A stretch of 64,000 bases of DNA from Actinopolyspora lacussalsi subsp. righensis (GCF_900116555.1 NZ_FPAT01000007.1:62001-126000), one strand, 5' to 3'. Counted from the stretch's first letter, positions 33,567 to 43,438 are shown. A program made the numbers and translations. Notes: generated by a model not told the origin, from the sequence alone.

Positions 33567-36500
33567 GTGGCGACATTCTCCGCACCGACTCTCGTGCGCT
33601 CCGCCGCTCCGGCGGTCGAGCAGTGTGACTGGTCCGAGGCGGGACGTCGTGCGTTGCGGCACGAGGACGGTTTCCTGCGTGTTCTCGGCGGTCCCGGAAC
33701 GGGGAAGACGACCCTACTGGCCGAAGTGGTCGTCGATCGGTTGGCGAGCGGCCGGGCCGACGCCGACAACACCCTCGTGCTGGCATCGAACCGCACCAAC
33801 GCGGCGTTGCTGCGCAGTGCCATCAACAGTAGGTTGCTGTCCGCCGGAGTCGACATCAGCACCGGCGGGGGGCAGTTGGTACGCACCGTGCACTCCTATG
33901 CGTACGGTGTGCTGCGGTTGCTGGCGGCACGCGACGGGAAGCCGCAACCGAAGCTGCTCAACGGCCCCGAGCAGGACCTGTGGATTCGTGAACTCCTCGC
34001 CGGTGACATCGAGGACCAGGTCGACCACTGGCCGGATTCGTTGCGTGCCGCGCTGGGTACCGAGGGTTTCGTCGGTGAGCTCAGGGATCTGCTGCTGCGT
34101 GCCGCCGAACGCGGTGTCGGGCCGGATCGGTTGGTTCGGCTCGGCAGGCACCACGAACGTCCCGAGTGGGTGGCCGCCGGTGTTTTCGGTGCGCAGTACG
34201 AACGTGTGCGGCAACTCGCAGGTGCTTCCGGTGAGACCGCCGCTCCGCTGGACGCGGCGGAACTGGTCTCCACCGCGCTGCTCGCGCTCGACAACGATCC
34301 CGACCTGCTGCGTACCGAACGGGCCAGGGTGCGGCACCTGCTGGTCGACGACGCGCAGAACCTGGACCCCCAGCAGTACCGACTCTGCCGCCGTGTCGGT
34401 GATACCGCCGCGGAGTTCCTGCTGGTCGGTGACCCGGATCAGGCGGTGTTCTCCTTCCGCGGCGCCGATCCGCGCTGTCTGTCCGAAGCCGACCCCGACG
34501 GTGACCGGACCAGCGTGCTCACCACCGGTCACCGCATGTCGCGACGTATCCGCACCGCCGTCCGAAGGCTGTTGACGAGGCTGCCGGGCGCGGGTGAGCA
34601 GCGCGGGCTGACGGGGCCGGAATCCGCCGAGACCACCGATGGCGCGGAACCGGACGGTGCCGAGCCCGACTCCGGCGGTTCGGTGCGGGTACGACTGCTG
34701 GCGTCCCAGGCGCAGCAGGCCGCGTGGGTGGCGGACCAGCTTCGCCGTGCCCACCTGCTGCGGGGAGTCGCGTGGTCGGACATGGCCGTCATCGTCAAGT
34801 CCACCGGACTGTCGCTGCCGGTGCTGCGCAGAGCGCTGCTGGCCGCCGGCGTGCCGCTGGTACTCGACGACGAGGAACTGCCGCTCGCCCAGCGTCCCAC
34901 CGTGCGGCCGTTGCTCACCCTGCTGCGCTGTGCCGCGCGTCCATCCGATCTGGACTCGGAGACCGCGGAGTACCTGCTGGGCTCGATACTGGGCGGGGCC
35001 GATTCGCTCGCGCTGCGCCGGTTGCGCCGGGGTCTGCGCAGGCTGGACCAGGCCGCCGGCAACGACCGTCCCAGCGGGGAGCTGCTGGTCGAGGCGCTGT
35101 GGCAACGGGACGCGCTCACCGCGCTGCGGGACGTCGCCGCCGAGCCCGCCCGAAGAGTGGCAGCGTTGCTGGCATCGGCGACCCGCTCCTGCCAGGATCG
35201 GCGCAGCGTCGAGGAAACACTCTGGGAGGTGTGGCGCGAGAGCGGAGTGGAACGGACCCTGTTGTCCCGTTCCGAACGCGGCGGGGTGCACGGTGCGCGG
35301 GCCGATCGCGACCTCGACGCCGTGGTCGCGCTGTTCGAGGAGGCCGCCCGCTACGTCGACAGGCTGCCCGGTGCGGACGCGGCCGCCTTCGCGGATCATC
35401 TGGCCGGCCAGCGGATCTCCGGCGACTCGTTGGCGCCGCGCGCACCGACCGGGGACGGTGTGGCGGTGCTGACCGCGCACGCCTCGGTCGGCAGGGAGTG
35501 GGAAGTGGTCGCCGTTCCCGACGTGCAGGAGGGCATCTGGCCGGACCTGCGGCTGCGTGGCTCGCTGTTGGGGACGGAACGGCTCGTCGACGTGCTGTCC
35601 GGGCTGGACTCCGACGAGGTGGTTTCCGCCTCGGCGCCACTGCTGGCCGAGGAACGGCGGCTGTTGCTCGTGGCGGCCAGCCGCGCCCGCGGGAGTCTGC
35701 TGGTCAGCGCGGTACGCGGTGAGGACGAGCAGCCCTCCCGATTCCTGGACGAGCTGGACGGCCTCGCCGACGAGCCGGAAGCGGCCGAGCGCCCCGTGTC
35801 CACTCCGGAACGCGGACTGAGCCTGCCCGAGCTGGTGGGCGAACTGCGCAGGGTGGTCACCGACGGCGGGACGGAGCCCGCGCGACGCGAGCGGGCCGCC
35901 GGCCAGCTCGCCAGACTGGCGCGGGCCGGCGTGCCCGGTGCCGACCCCGACACCTGGTACGGCCTGCCCGAACCCTCCAGCACGGCCCCGCTGGTCGACG
36001 GCGCCGAACCGGTTCGGGTGACACCGTCCACGGTCGACGTGCTCGCCACCTGCCCGCTACGCTGGATGATCGAGCGCCACGGCGGCAGGGACGCCGCCGA
36101 GCTGGCCTCGGTGGCGGGCACCGTGGTGCACGCCCTGGTGCAGGCGGCCGCGGAGGGAGCGGATCGCGAGCACCTGGAACAGGCACTGGACCGGGCGTGG
36201 GAATCGGTCGACGCGGGTGCCCCCTGGTACTCCCGCCGCGAACGCGAACGGGTCAGGTCCATGTTGGACTCCTTTCTGAACTGGCTGCGGCAGTCCCGCG
36301 CCGAACTCACACAGCTCGGGGTGGAACACGATCTGGACCTGAAGATCCCCGCCCGGGAGGACGGCCCGTGGCTGCGCCTGCGCGGCAGGGTCGACCGGCT
36401 CGAGGCCGACGAGCGGGGCAGACCAGTCGTCATCGACGTCAAGACGTCCAAGACCCCGGTCAGCAAGGACAGCGCCGAACAGCACACCCAGCTCGCGGTG

Positions 36501-36791
36501 TACCAGCTGGCGGCGGCGCTGGGCGCCTTCGGCTCGGACGGGGAGACGCAACCGGGCGGTGCGCGGTTGTTGTACGTGGCCAAACCCGACTCCCGTGACG
36601 GTGCGGCCACCGAGCGGGGCCAGAGCGGGCTCGGTGAGGAGGGCTTCCGGGTCTGGCTGGACGTGGTCCACGACGCCGCCGCCGCCAGCACCGGCCCCGG
36701 TTTCCTCGCGGTGGAGAACTCCGACTGCGCCCGGTGCCCGGTGCGCACCAGCTGTCCGGTTCGTTCCGAGGGAAGGCAGGTCGGACAGTGA
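33567..36791 (+). CDS. adnA: AdnA: ATP-dependent helicase/nuclease subunit with Fe-S motif
   Basis: This is a 1,074-residue protein from GTG 33567. Walker A: GGPGTGKTTL (41-50); motif II: LLVDDAQNLDP (from about 256); GDPDQAVFSFRGADP. The C-terminal RecB-type nuclease has GRVDRLEADERG then VVIDVKTSKTP (about 953). Cysteines C828 (TCPLRW) and about 1053-1063 (CARCPVRTSC) form an Fe-S set. It pairs with AdnB in double-strand break end resection, as in mycobacteria. Its stop overlaps the adnB start (GTGA). Confidence 0.92.
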   Translation: MATFSAPTLVRSAAPAVEQCDWSEAGRRALRHEDGFLRVLGGPGTGKTTLLAEVVVDRLASGRADADNTLVLASNRTNAALLRSAINSRLLSAGVDISTGGGQLVRTVHSYAYGVLRLLAARDGKPQPKLLNGPEQDLWIRELLAGDIEDQVDHWPDSLRAALGTEGFVGELRDLLLRAAERGVGPDRLVRLGRHHERPEWVAAGVFGAQYERVRQLAGASGETAAPLDAAELVSTALLALDNDPDLLRTERARVRHLLVDDAQNLDPQQYRLCRRVGDTAAEFLLVGDPDQAVFSFRGADPRCLSEADPDGDRTSVLTTGHRMSRRIRTAVRRLLTRLPGAGEQRGLTGPESAETTDGAEPDGAEPDSGGSVRVRLLASQAQQAAWVADQLRRAHLLRGVAWSDMAVIVKSTGLSLPVLRRALLAAGVPLVLDDEELPLAQRPTVRPLLTLLRCAARPSDLDSETAEYLLGSILGGADSLALRRLRRGLRRLDQAAGNDRPSGELLVEALWQRDALTALRDVAAEPARRVAALLASATRSCQDRRSVEETLWEVWRESGVERTLLSRSERGGVHGARADRDLDAVVALFEEAARYVDRLPGADAAAFADHLAGQRISGDSLAPRAPTGDGVAVLTAHASVGREWEVVAVPDVQEGIWPDLRLRGSLLGTERLVDVLSGLDSDEVVSASAPLLAEERRLLLVAASRARGSLLVSAVRGEDEQPSRFLDELDGLADEPEAAERPVSTPERGLSLPELVGELRRVVTDGGTEPARRERAAGQLARLARAGVPGADPDTWYGLPEPSSTAPLVDGAEPVRVTPSTVDVLATCPLRWMIERHGGRDAAELASVAGTVVHALVQAAAEGADREHLEQALDRAWESVDAGAPWYSRRERERVRSMLDSFLNWLRQSRAELTQLGVEHDLDLKIPAREDGPWLRLRGRVDRLEADERGRPVVIDVKTSKTPVSKDSAEQHTQLAVYQLAAALGAFGSDGETQPGGARLLYVAKPDSRDGAATERGQSGLGEEGFRVWLDVVHDAAAASTGPGFLAVENSDCARCPVRTSCPVRSEGRQVGQ

Positions 36792-39700
36792 TCACGCCGC
36801 AGCGCATCGCCCAGGCGCTCGGGATGCCCACACCCACCGAGGAACAGGCGGCAGTGGTCGGAGCGCCCGCCCGGCCCGCGCTGGTCGTGGCCGGGGCGGG
36901 GGCGGGCAAGACCGAGACGATGGCCGCCAGGGTGCTCTGGCTCGTCGCCAACCGGATCGTGACGCCCGAGCGGGTACTGGGGTTGACGTTCACCCGCAAG
37001 GCGGCACGACAGCTCTCCGACCGGGTGCGGGCCAGGCTGCGGCGGCTGGCGGGCTCCGGGCTGCTGGAGGAGGTGGACCCCTCGGGCACGCTGCGCTCGG
37101 TGGTGCTGGCAGAGGAGCCCACGGTGCTCACCTACCACTCCTACGCGGGCAGAATCGTCTCCGAGCACGGGCTGCGTGTTCCCGTGGAGCCGGGTGCCAG
37201 GCTGCTTCCCGGCACGGCCTCCTGGCAGCTGGCGCACAGTGTCGTCTCGAACTGGACCGAGGACCTCGACACCGACCGGGTTCCGTCCACCGTGACCGCG
37301 AACGTGCTCTCGTTGGCGGGGGAACTGGCCGAGCATCTGGTCGAACCGGAGCGGGTACGCGACCACGCGGAGCTGCTCACCGGAATACTGGACAACGCGC
37401 CCCGCGAGAAGGGACAGCGGGCCGATCCGCCGCAGGAACTGCGACGGATCCGCTCCGCCCAGCGGCTGCGCGCCGCGCTGCTGCCGCTGGTCGAGGCTTA
37501 CACCAGGCGAAAGCGCGCCGACGGCGCCATGGATTTCTCCGACCAGATGTCGCTGGCGGCCCTGTTGGCGCGGCGCCACCCGGAAGTGGCGCTCGGCGAG
37601 CGCGAGCGGTTCGCGGCCGTGCTGCTGGACGAGTACCAGGACACCGGGCACTCGCAACGTGTGATGCTGCGCTCGCTGTTCGGCGACTCCGCGAGCACGC
37701 CGTCACTGCCGGTCACCGCGGTGGGAGACCCCGCGCAGGCCATCTACGGTTGGCGCGGTGCCAGCGCGGCCAACCTGCCCAGATTCACCACCGATTTCCC
37801 CGAGAGGGATGACGCGAAGGGGCACGACGGGGAGCACAGCGGTGTTCACGACGGGGAGCACGGCGGCGACCGGGAGTGGGACCGACAGGACTCCGCCGAC
37901 TCGGACGCCACGTCCTCCCGGCCGACTCCCGCCGCGCGTTACGGCCTGCTGACGAGCTTCCGCAATCCGGCCGGGATCCTGCGGTTGGCCAACGTCGTCG
38001 CCGAACCGTTGCGCGAGTCGGGGTTGGACGTCGAACCACTGCGTGCCAGGGACGACGCGCCACCCGCCGATGTCCGCGCCGCACTGCTCGGCGACGTGCG
38101 CGCGGAGCGTCGCTGGGTGGCGGAACGACTGGCGCTGCGTTGGCACGAGGCGGTGGCGCGGGACGGCGAGCCGCCGACCGCCGCCGTGCTGGTGCGGCGC
38201 CGGGCCGACATGGCCGAGATGGCCGACGCGTTGCGCGCCGAGGGACTGCCGGTCGAGGTGGTCGGGCTCGGCGGTCTGCTGGACGAGCCGGAGGTGCGGG
38301 ATCTGGTCAGTGCGCTGCGGGCGCTGGTGGACCCGCTGGCCGGAACCGCGGCCGTGCGGTTGCTGACCGGTTCCCGGTGGCGCATCGGAGCCGCGGACCT
38401 GGCCGCGCTGTCGGCGCGGGCGAGCGAGCTCGGGGCGCGTACTGCTCCGGGTGAGGAGGGCGGTGACGTCGACGAAGCGCTCGCCGCCGCCCTTCCCGGC
38501 GAACAGTCCGAACAGGCCGGTCTGGTGGACGCGATCGACGATCCGGGCGAGCACACGCGCTACTCGGCCGAGGGGTATCGCCGTATCACCAGACTGGGCG
38601 GCGAGCTCGCCTCGCTGCGGCAGCGGCTGGAGCAGCCCCTGCCGGAGTTGGTGGCCGACGTGGAGCGCACCCTGCTGCTGGACATCGAGAGCATGTCCCG
38701 GACCGACGGGGTCGGCAGGGCCCACCTGGACGCCTTCTCGCGGGTGGTGACCGAGTTCGCCACCGCGACTCCCACGGCGACGCTTCCGGCACTGCTGGAC
38801 TATCTCACCACGGCAGAACACGCCGAGGACGGCTTGGAGCCGGGCGAGGTCGAGGTGGTGGAAGGCCGTGTCCAGTTGCTGACCGTCCATTCGGCCAAGG
38901 GGCTGGAGTGGCAGTTGGTGGCCCTGCCGCACCTGGTGGCCGATGTGTTTCCCGGTAAACGCAAGTCCTCCTGCTGGTTGCGCTCGGTCTCCGAACTTCC
39001 CCCCGAACTGCGCGGTGACGGGGCCGACCTGCCCGCGCTGGACGCGCAGCGGCTCGCCGGTATGACCCGCAAGGAACTGCAGCGGGAGCTGCGCGAGCAC
39101 GACGAGGAGTTCGAGCAGCGGCGTCTGACCGAGGAGCGCCGGTTGTTCTACGTGGCGCTGACCCGTTCGGAGCGGACGCTGTTGCTCTCCGGGCACTGGT
39201 GGGCCGAGATCGGACGCGAACCAAAGGGGCCGTCCACCTTCCTCACCGAGGCGGCACGGCAGCTGGACGGTTCCCCGGCGGAACTCGCGGACAACGAGCT
39301 GGGGCACGGCGAGCTGGAGCACGGCGAGCTGGAGCACTGGGAGCCCGAGCCGGACGAGACGGCGGAGAACCCGCTCGCCGAGATCGAGCGCAGTGTGCGA
39401 TGGCCCGTCGACCCACTGGGGGCCCGCCGGGGTGAGGTCGCCGAAGGAGCCGACCTGGTTCGTCGCGCGATGGTGGAAGCAGCGGCGGAAAGCGCCGCCT
39501 CGGCTTCCGAGGCGGGGGAAGCGGGACGACCCGCCGAGGCCGAACCGGACGGCGAGGTTCCGGTGGACGAGTCGTCGGTGGACGAGCAGCGGGTCGATGA
39601 CGAGGAGACGGCACGGTGGCGGCGCGACGTCGATGTGCTGCTCGCGGAACGCGACCGTGCCGTGCGGGGTGAACGGGTGCTGCTGCCGGAACAGCTCTCG

Positions 39701-40282
39701 GTGAGTCAGTTGGTGGAGCTCGCCGATTCCCCCGAGGCGTTCGCGCGGAAACTGCGTCGCCCGTTGCCCACCCGTCCCAATCCGGTCACGCGGCGCGGTA
39801 CCGCCTTTCACACGTGGTTGGAGCGACGGTTCACCTCCGACGCGTTGCTGGAGGTGGACGAGCTGCCCGGTGCGGGGGACGACTCGGCACCGCGGGAGGA
39901 GGATCTGGAACGGCTGCGCGCGGCTTTCCTGGACAGCGAATGGGCCGAGCGTACCCCCCACCGGATCGAGGTTCCGTTCGAGACGCGTATCGCCGGGGTG
40001 GTCGTACGCGGGCGGATGGACGCCGTGTTCGCGGATGCGGACGGGGGTTGGACCGTGGTCGACTGGAAGACCGGTGCGGTGCCGGACGAGCACCGGATGC
40101 CCGCCGCGGCGGTGCAGCTGGCAGCGTACCGACTGGCCTGGTCGGAGATGACCGGTGTTCCGCTGGAGCGGGTTCGCGCGGCCATGCACTACGTGCGCCA
40201 CGATCGCACGTTGCACCCCGCGGACTCGCACGACGCGGAAGGACTTCGGAAGCTCATCCTGACGGTGCCGTCCGAGAGTTGA
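36788..40282 (+). CDS. adnB: AdnB: ATP-dependent helicase/nuclease subunit
   Basis: This is a 1,164-residue protein from GTG 36788, overlapping adnA. All SF1 motifs are clear: VAGAGAGKTE (34-43), GLTFTRKAARQL, LLDEYQD (about 279-285), GDPAQAIYGWRGAS, VHSAKGLEWQ and FYVALTRS. The C-terminal nuclease has GTAFHTWLERRF, RGRMDAVFADADG and VVDWKTGAVP (about 1,091). It has no Fe-S cysteines. In mycobacteria the AdnB motor is the main translocase of the heterodimer. Acidic repeat inserts (around residues 340-375 and 830-860) are less conserved. Confidence 0.92.
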   Translation: MITPQRIAQALGMPTPTEEQAAVVGAPARPALVVAGAGAGKTETMAARVLWLVANRIVTPERVLGLTFTRKAARQLSDRVRARLRRLAGSGLLEEVDPSGTLRSVVLAEEPTVLTYHSYAGRIVSEHGLRVPVEPGARLLPGTASWQLAHSVVSNWTEDLDTDRVPSTVTANVLSLAGELAEHLVEPERVRDHAELLTGILDNAPREKGQRADPPQELRRIRSAQRLRAALLPLVEAYTRRKRADGAMDFSDQMSLAALLARRHPEVALGERERFAAVLLDEYQDTGHSQRVMLRSLFGDSASTPSLPVTAVGDPAQAIYGWRGASAANLPRFTTDFPERDDAKGHDGEHSGVHDGEHGGDREWDRQDSADSDATSSRPTPAARYGLLTSFRNPAGILRLANVVAEPLRESGLDVEPLRARDDAPPADVRAALLGDVRAERRWVAERLALRWHEAVARDGEPPTAAVLVRRRADMAEMADALRAEGLPVEVVGLGGLLDEPEVRDLVSALRALVDPLAGTAAVRLLTGSRWRIGAADLAALSARASELGARTAPGEEGGDVDEALAAALPGEQSEQAGLVDAIDDPGEHTRYSAEGYRRITRLGGELASLRQRLEQPLPELVADVERTLLLDIESMSRTDGVGRAHLDAFSRVVTEFATATPTATLPALLDYLTTAEHAEDGLEPGEVEVVEGRVQLLTVHSAKGLEWQLVALPHLVADVFPGKRKSSCWLRSVSELPPELRGDGADLPALDAQRLAGMTRKELQRELREHDEEFEQRRLTEERRLFYVALTRSERTLLLSGHWWAEIGREPKGPSTFLTEAARQLDGSPAELADNELGHGELEHGELEHWEPEPDETAENPLAEIERSVRWPVDPLGARRGEVAEGADLVRRAMVEAAAESAASASEAGEAGRPAEAEPDGEVPVDESSVDEQRVDDEETARWRRDVDVLLAERDRAVRGERVLLPEQLSVSQLVELADSPEAFARKLRRPLPTRPNPVTRRGTAFHTWLERRFTSDALLEVDELPGAGDDSAPREEDLERLRAAFLDSEWAERTPHRIEVPFETRIAGVVVRGRMDAVFADADGGWTVVDWKTGAVPDEHRMPAAAVQLAAYRLAWSEMTGVPLERVRAAMHYVRHDRTLHPADSHDAEGLRKLILTVPSES

Positions 40283-40431
40283 CCGGGGCCCGCCCCGATG
40301 CCGCGAGGAGCGCCACCGGGCCGGGAAGAAACCCCGATCGGGATGGAATCTCCCCGGTCAACGATTCGAAAACCACACTTTCGAGTGGCTCAGCTTGTCT
40401 CGGGTGTCGATCACGCAGGAATATGCCCGCG

Positions 40432-41046
40432 ATGGCGCAGAACACGGAGAACAGGCTGGACGCCTCCATGCAGCAAGAGGTGTCCGTGGACGAGGACGTC
40501 CTCGCGTTGCGCGCACCGCTGGTGCTGGTGCGGCGGAACGATCAGGGTGAGTGGATCTTCGAGGGGCCGGGCGAGTCCCCCCGCCCCACGGTGCGAACCG
40601 TGCTCGGTGCCGTGGTCAACGCATGGCCGCACGTCTCGGCCCTGGCCGAGTTGGAACCGGGGTCCGCCGCGGTGTGGTCCTGGGACAACCACGGCTGGAC
40701 GAGCGAGTTCGAGTGCACCTGCGGCGAGTGCGAGCAGCCGGTGGCCACGGATCTGGATCGCCGTACCTGGCCCGGTGAACTGGATCCCGAGGATCTCGTC
40801 AGCGTGGAGGAGACGGCGCTCTCGGGGCAGGAGGTGCTTACCAACATCCTCTACACCTCCGGCAGGATCGCGATGCTCGGTCCCGGCGAGCAGCACCGCA
40901 CCAGTGACCAACTGGCCTCGGTGGCGATGGCCAACGTGATTCGCCGTTGGCCCCACACCATGCGTGCGCTGTGCTCGGTGCGCTCCGGCTATCTGCTGCG
41001 GTGGAACGCGGAGAGCCTCAACTGGCACGAGTACGAGGCGGTCTGA
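40432..41046 (+). CDS. Hypothetical protein
   Basis: This is a 204-residue acidic protein. ATG 40432 has a correctly spaced agga; ATG 40423 is closer to the ribosome site. The sequence has many Trp (SWDNHGW, TWPGEL, WPHTM, RWNAES, WHEYEA) and a cysteine pair (CTCGECEQ, about 95-101). No family is recognised. It is followed 9 bp later by the 3' hairpin that overlaps the convergent gene. Confidence 0.6.
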   Translation: MAQNTENRLDASMQQEVSVDEDVLALRAPLVLVRRNDQGEWIFEGPGESPRPTVRTVLGAVVNAWPHVSALAELEPGSAAVWSWDNHGWTSEFECTCGECEQPVATDLDRRTWPGELDPEDLVSVEETALSGQEVLTNILYTSGRIAMLGPGEQHRTSDQLASVAMANVIRRWPHTMRALCSVRSGYLLRWNAESLNWHEYEAV

Positions 41047-41055
41047 TCACCCGGC

Positions 41056-41077
41056 GTCGATTTCACGGGAAATCGGC
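41056..41077 (+). repeat. Dispersed hairpin copy F, overlapping convergent gene end
   Basis: GTCGATTTC-ACGG-GAAATCGGC gives a 9-bp stem counting a T-G pair. It begins 9 bp after the stop at 41046. The stop codon of the minus-strand gene (41063-41065) is inside it. This is the shortest form of the family: hairpin only, without modules 1 or 2. Confidence 0.65.
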
Positions 41078-41629
41078 GCCCCCGCCCTCGGTGGTGTTGG
41101 AGGTGCTCTCGGTGCTGTGGAACTCCTGTCGCAGCACTCGCTGGTACAGCAGTTCCAACAGCCATCTCTCGAACAGCGAGGTGCCGAACTCGGCTCTTCG
41201 GTCCTCCGGGGACAGCACGAGTCTGGCGGGGCCGTCCCGGTAGGTGGTGACGGCGCCGATGCCGTAGTAGTCCAGCTCGGTGAGCGCCCAGGGCCGGTAG
41301 GGGTGGTCCCCGGGAAGCACAGCCGCGCACGGGGCGATCGTGAGCAGTGTTCCGCACGCTCTGGTGGCTCGCCGGGCCTTCGAGACGCGCACCATCACAC
41401 CGATCAGGTCCACGGCGGGCACCGGGACCTGCTCGGGACCGTCGGGTTCGGCCCAGGCGTGCACACCGGAGGGCTCCGCCTGTGGTGGCCAGTCGTGCGC
41501 GGTGCGCCACTGGTGCACGTCGGGGCGAAGCCGCGTGACGGCTGTGAAACGGGAGCCGAGAACCTCCACATTCGACACGAGATGACCGTGCCAGCCCAGT
41601 ACGCGGGCCGCGTGCTCGAACTGCTGCAC
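41063..41629 (-). CDS. Hypothetical protein
   Basis: This is a 188-residue protein from GTG 41629. It has several Trp and aromatic residues (GWHGHLV, WRTAHDWPPQ, VHAWAEP, PYRPWALTELDYYGIG). No motif or signal is recognised. A partner relation with the convergent gene ending at 41046 cannot be inferred from sequence. Composition and codon use fit a real gene. Confidence 0.6.
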   Translation of the reverse strand: MQQFEHAARVLGWHGHLVSNVEVLGSRFTAVTRLRPDVHQWRTAHDWPPQAEPSGVHAWAEPDGPEQVPVPAVDLIGVMVRVSKARRATRACGTLLTIAPCAAVLPGDHPYRPWALTELDYYGIGAVTTYRDGPARLVLSPEDRRAEFGTSLFERWLLELLYQRVLRQEFHSTESTSNTTEGGGADFP

Positions 41630-41693
41630 CTATGAATGGTAAGCAGGAAGGCTCAGCATTCAACAACTCCGCACGTGCGAGATTACGAAAGTG

Positions 41694-42065
41694 TTACCGA
41701 CCGGTGTTCCTGCGTACGCGTAGCGACCACTGGATCAGGGGCAGTTGCAGGGGGAGCCTGGCGTAGGCCACGAAGCGTAGCGGAGTGCTCCGATAGCGGT
41801 AGTCCAGTGCCATCTTCACGTTGGCCGGGAAAACGGCCGCGAACAGGGCGGTGGTGGCCGAGGCTCCTGCCCGCCGGGTCCGGGGGTGTGCCACGGCGGC
41901 GGCGCATCCCAGTTCCGCTGCTCCGGAGAGGTAGGTCCAGCCGCGCGGCGAGCCGGGCAGGCGGCGCGGCACGATCGAGTCGAACGGCCGTGGCAGCAGG
42001 AAGTGCAGCGCCCCGGTGAGCGTGAGCGAGCCCGCCAGCACAGTTGCAGAACTTGGGCGTTTCAT
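41694..42065 (-). CDS. DoxX-family small membrane protein
   Basis: This is a 123-residue protein from ATG 42065 with roughly four hydrophobic helices (SATVLAGSLTLTGALHFL, GWTYLSGAAELGCAAAVA, TTALFAAVFPANVKMAL, LPLQLPLIQWSLRV). The sequence ALHFLLPRPFDSIVPRRLPG followed by YLSGAAELGCAA resembles DoxX-like small proteins. Its function is usually unassigned; some members take part in thiol or oxidative stress. It lies between the hypothetical protein and the GH43 gene on the same strand. Confidence 0.75.
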   Translation of the reverse strand: MKRPSSATVLAGSLTLTGALHFLLPRPFDSIVPRRLPGSPRGWTYLSGAAELGCAAAVAHPRTRRAGASATTALFAAVFPANVKMALDYRYRSTPLRFVAYARLPLQLPLIQWSLRVRRNTGR

Positions 42066-42271
42066 AACGGCTACCGTGGCACGGAATCGCGTCGTCGGCA
42101 ATCGACGAGGTGCGGTGATCCGGTTTCGGGTGTCGTGAATCCGCGCGGCCAACTCGTCTCCGATCGCGCGACCGGAGACGAGTTGGCCGCTTGTTCGAGC
42201 TGGATCTCAGTGTGGATGTCGGCGGGAGGTTCGCCCGTGCGTCGGCACCACGGAAACCGTGGCAACAGGTG

Positions 42272-43438
42272 CTACCGATTCCCGTACTCGGTGCGCAGCC
42301 GTTGCAACTCGTCGGCGGTGACCGGGAGCACGGTGCCGTGTCGCGGGCTGTCCGGCAGGTCGTAGTTCTCCGGGATGGTCCACTCGCCGGAGTCCAGGTC
42401 GGTGGTCTCGAACGGGACGTAGCCACGACCACCGAACTCGTCGATGAACATGTACCACTTGTCCTCGGTGTTGGACTCGAAGACGGTCGGCCCCTCGCCG
42501 CGGCTGATTCCCGGTTCGGAACCCGATGGCTTGCCGACGCAGTCCGCTATGAGCTCGTAGTCGGTGCTGCGCAGGTTCGGTGACTTCTCCGCGGTGATGT
42601 ACTTGCCGCACGGGGCAGCGCCGGAGTTGGTTCGCTCGTCCTTGGTGAACCGGTAGTAGGTGCCGTCCTCCGAGATCACGGTGGAATCGATCACCGAGTG
42701 GCCGGGGTCCTGCCACACCCTCGGTTCGCTGAAGGTGTGGAAGTCGCGGGTGGTCGCGTACATCATGCGGTTGTAGCTGTCGCCGGTGTGGTTCGGGTCG
42801 TCCGCGTCGTACAGCTTGGACGCCCAGAACACCACGTAGGCGTCGATCGACTCGTCGTAGTAGGCCTCCGGAGCCCAGGTGTTGCCCGCGTTGTCGGGTG
42901 CCACCCGGACGTGGCGCTGTTCGGACCAGTGGATCAGGTCGGTCGATTCCCAGACCTCGATGTGCTTGCTGCCGTGCCGTTGTGCCTCGTCCCAGTTCCC
43001 GTCGCCGTGCATCCTCAGGTCGGTGGCGATGAGGTAGAACTTGTCACCCTCGGGCGAGCGAATGATGAACGGGTCACGGACCCCGTTCTCGCCCTTGGTG
43101 GAAGTCAGCACGGGGTCACCGTTGTTGAGCTCGTCCCAGCGCAGCGCGTCGTTGCCCCGGCTGACGGCGAAGTGCACCTGCTCGCCGTCGGCGCTGCCCG
43201 CTCCGGTGAAGTAGGTGAACAGGTAGCCCTTCTTCGGTCTCCGCTCCGGCGGCGGCGGAGCTTTCTCGCGTTCCTCGTCGGGCTCGTGCGCGGTCGGCCC
43301 GTGCGCCGGCGATGTCGTCCCCTCGGCCACGCCGGTTCCGAGCGGGGCGAGTGACACTCCACCGAGCAGCGACGACAACGCCAGAGCGGTGTACGCGGAC
43401 GCCGCTCGTATTCCGGTGCGAAACGAATTTCCTGGCAT
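42272..43438 (-). CDS. Secreted GH43-like beta-propeller glycosidase
   Basis: This is a 388-residue protein. A signal peptide (AYTALALSSLLGGVSLAPLG) is followed by a Pro-rich linker (EKAPPPPERRPKKG). The propeller has NGVRDPFI (the acid/base-region Asp), TWAPEAYYDE, VIDSTVI and GEGPTVFES. This fits the GH43 five-bladed fold (arabinan/xylan enzymes), but the substrate cannot be told. The ATG is at 43438. The gene stands alone without a transporter, and a palindrome lies upstream (43570-43593). Confidence 0.75.
   Translation of the reverse strand: MPGNSFRTGIRAASAYTALALSSLLGGVSLAPLGTGVAEGTTSPAHGPTAHEPDEEREKAPPPPERRPKKGYLFTYFTGAGSADGEQVHFAVSRGNDALRWDELNNGDPVLTSTKGENGVRDPFIIRSPEGDKFYLIATDLRMHGDGNWDEAQRHGSKHIEVWESTDLIHWSEQRHVRVAPDNAGNTWAPEAYYDESIDAYVVFWASKLYDADDPNHTGDSYNRMMYATTRDFHTFSEPRVWQDPGHSVIDSTVISEDGTYYRFTKDERTNSGAAPCGKYITAEKSPNLRSTDYELIADCVGKPSGSEPGISRGEGPTVFESNTEDKWYMFIDEFGGRGYVPFETTDLDSGEWTIPENYDLPDSPRHGTVLPVTADELQRLRTEYGNR

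Noticed and set aside
35396-37657. 753-codon minus-strand open frame over the adnA/adnB junction
   Set aside because: Antisense shadow of two genes with complete helicase and nuclease motifs.
37703-40231. 842-codon minus-strand open frame over adnB
   Set aside because: Antisense shadow of AdnB; His/Arg/Gln-rich with no motif.
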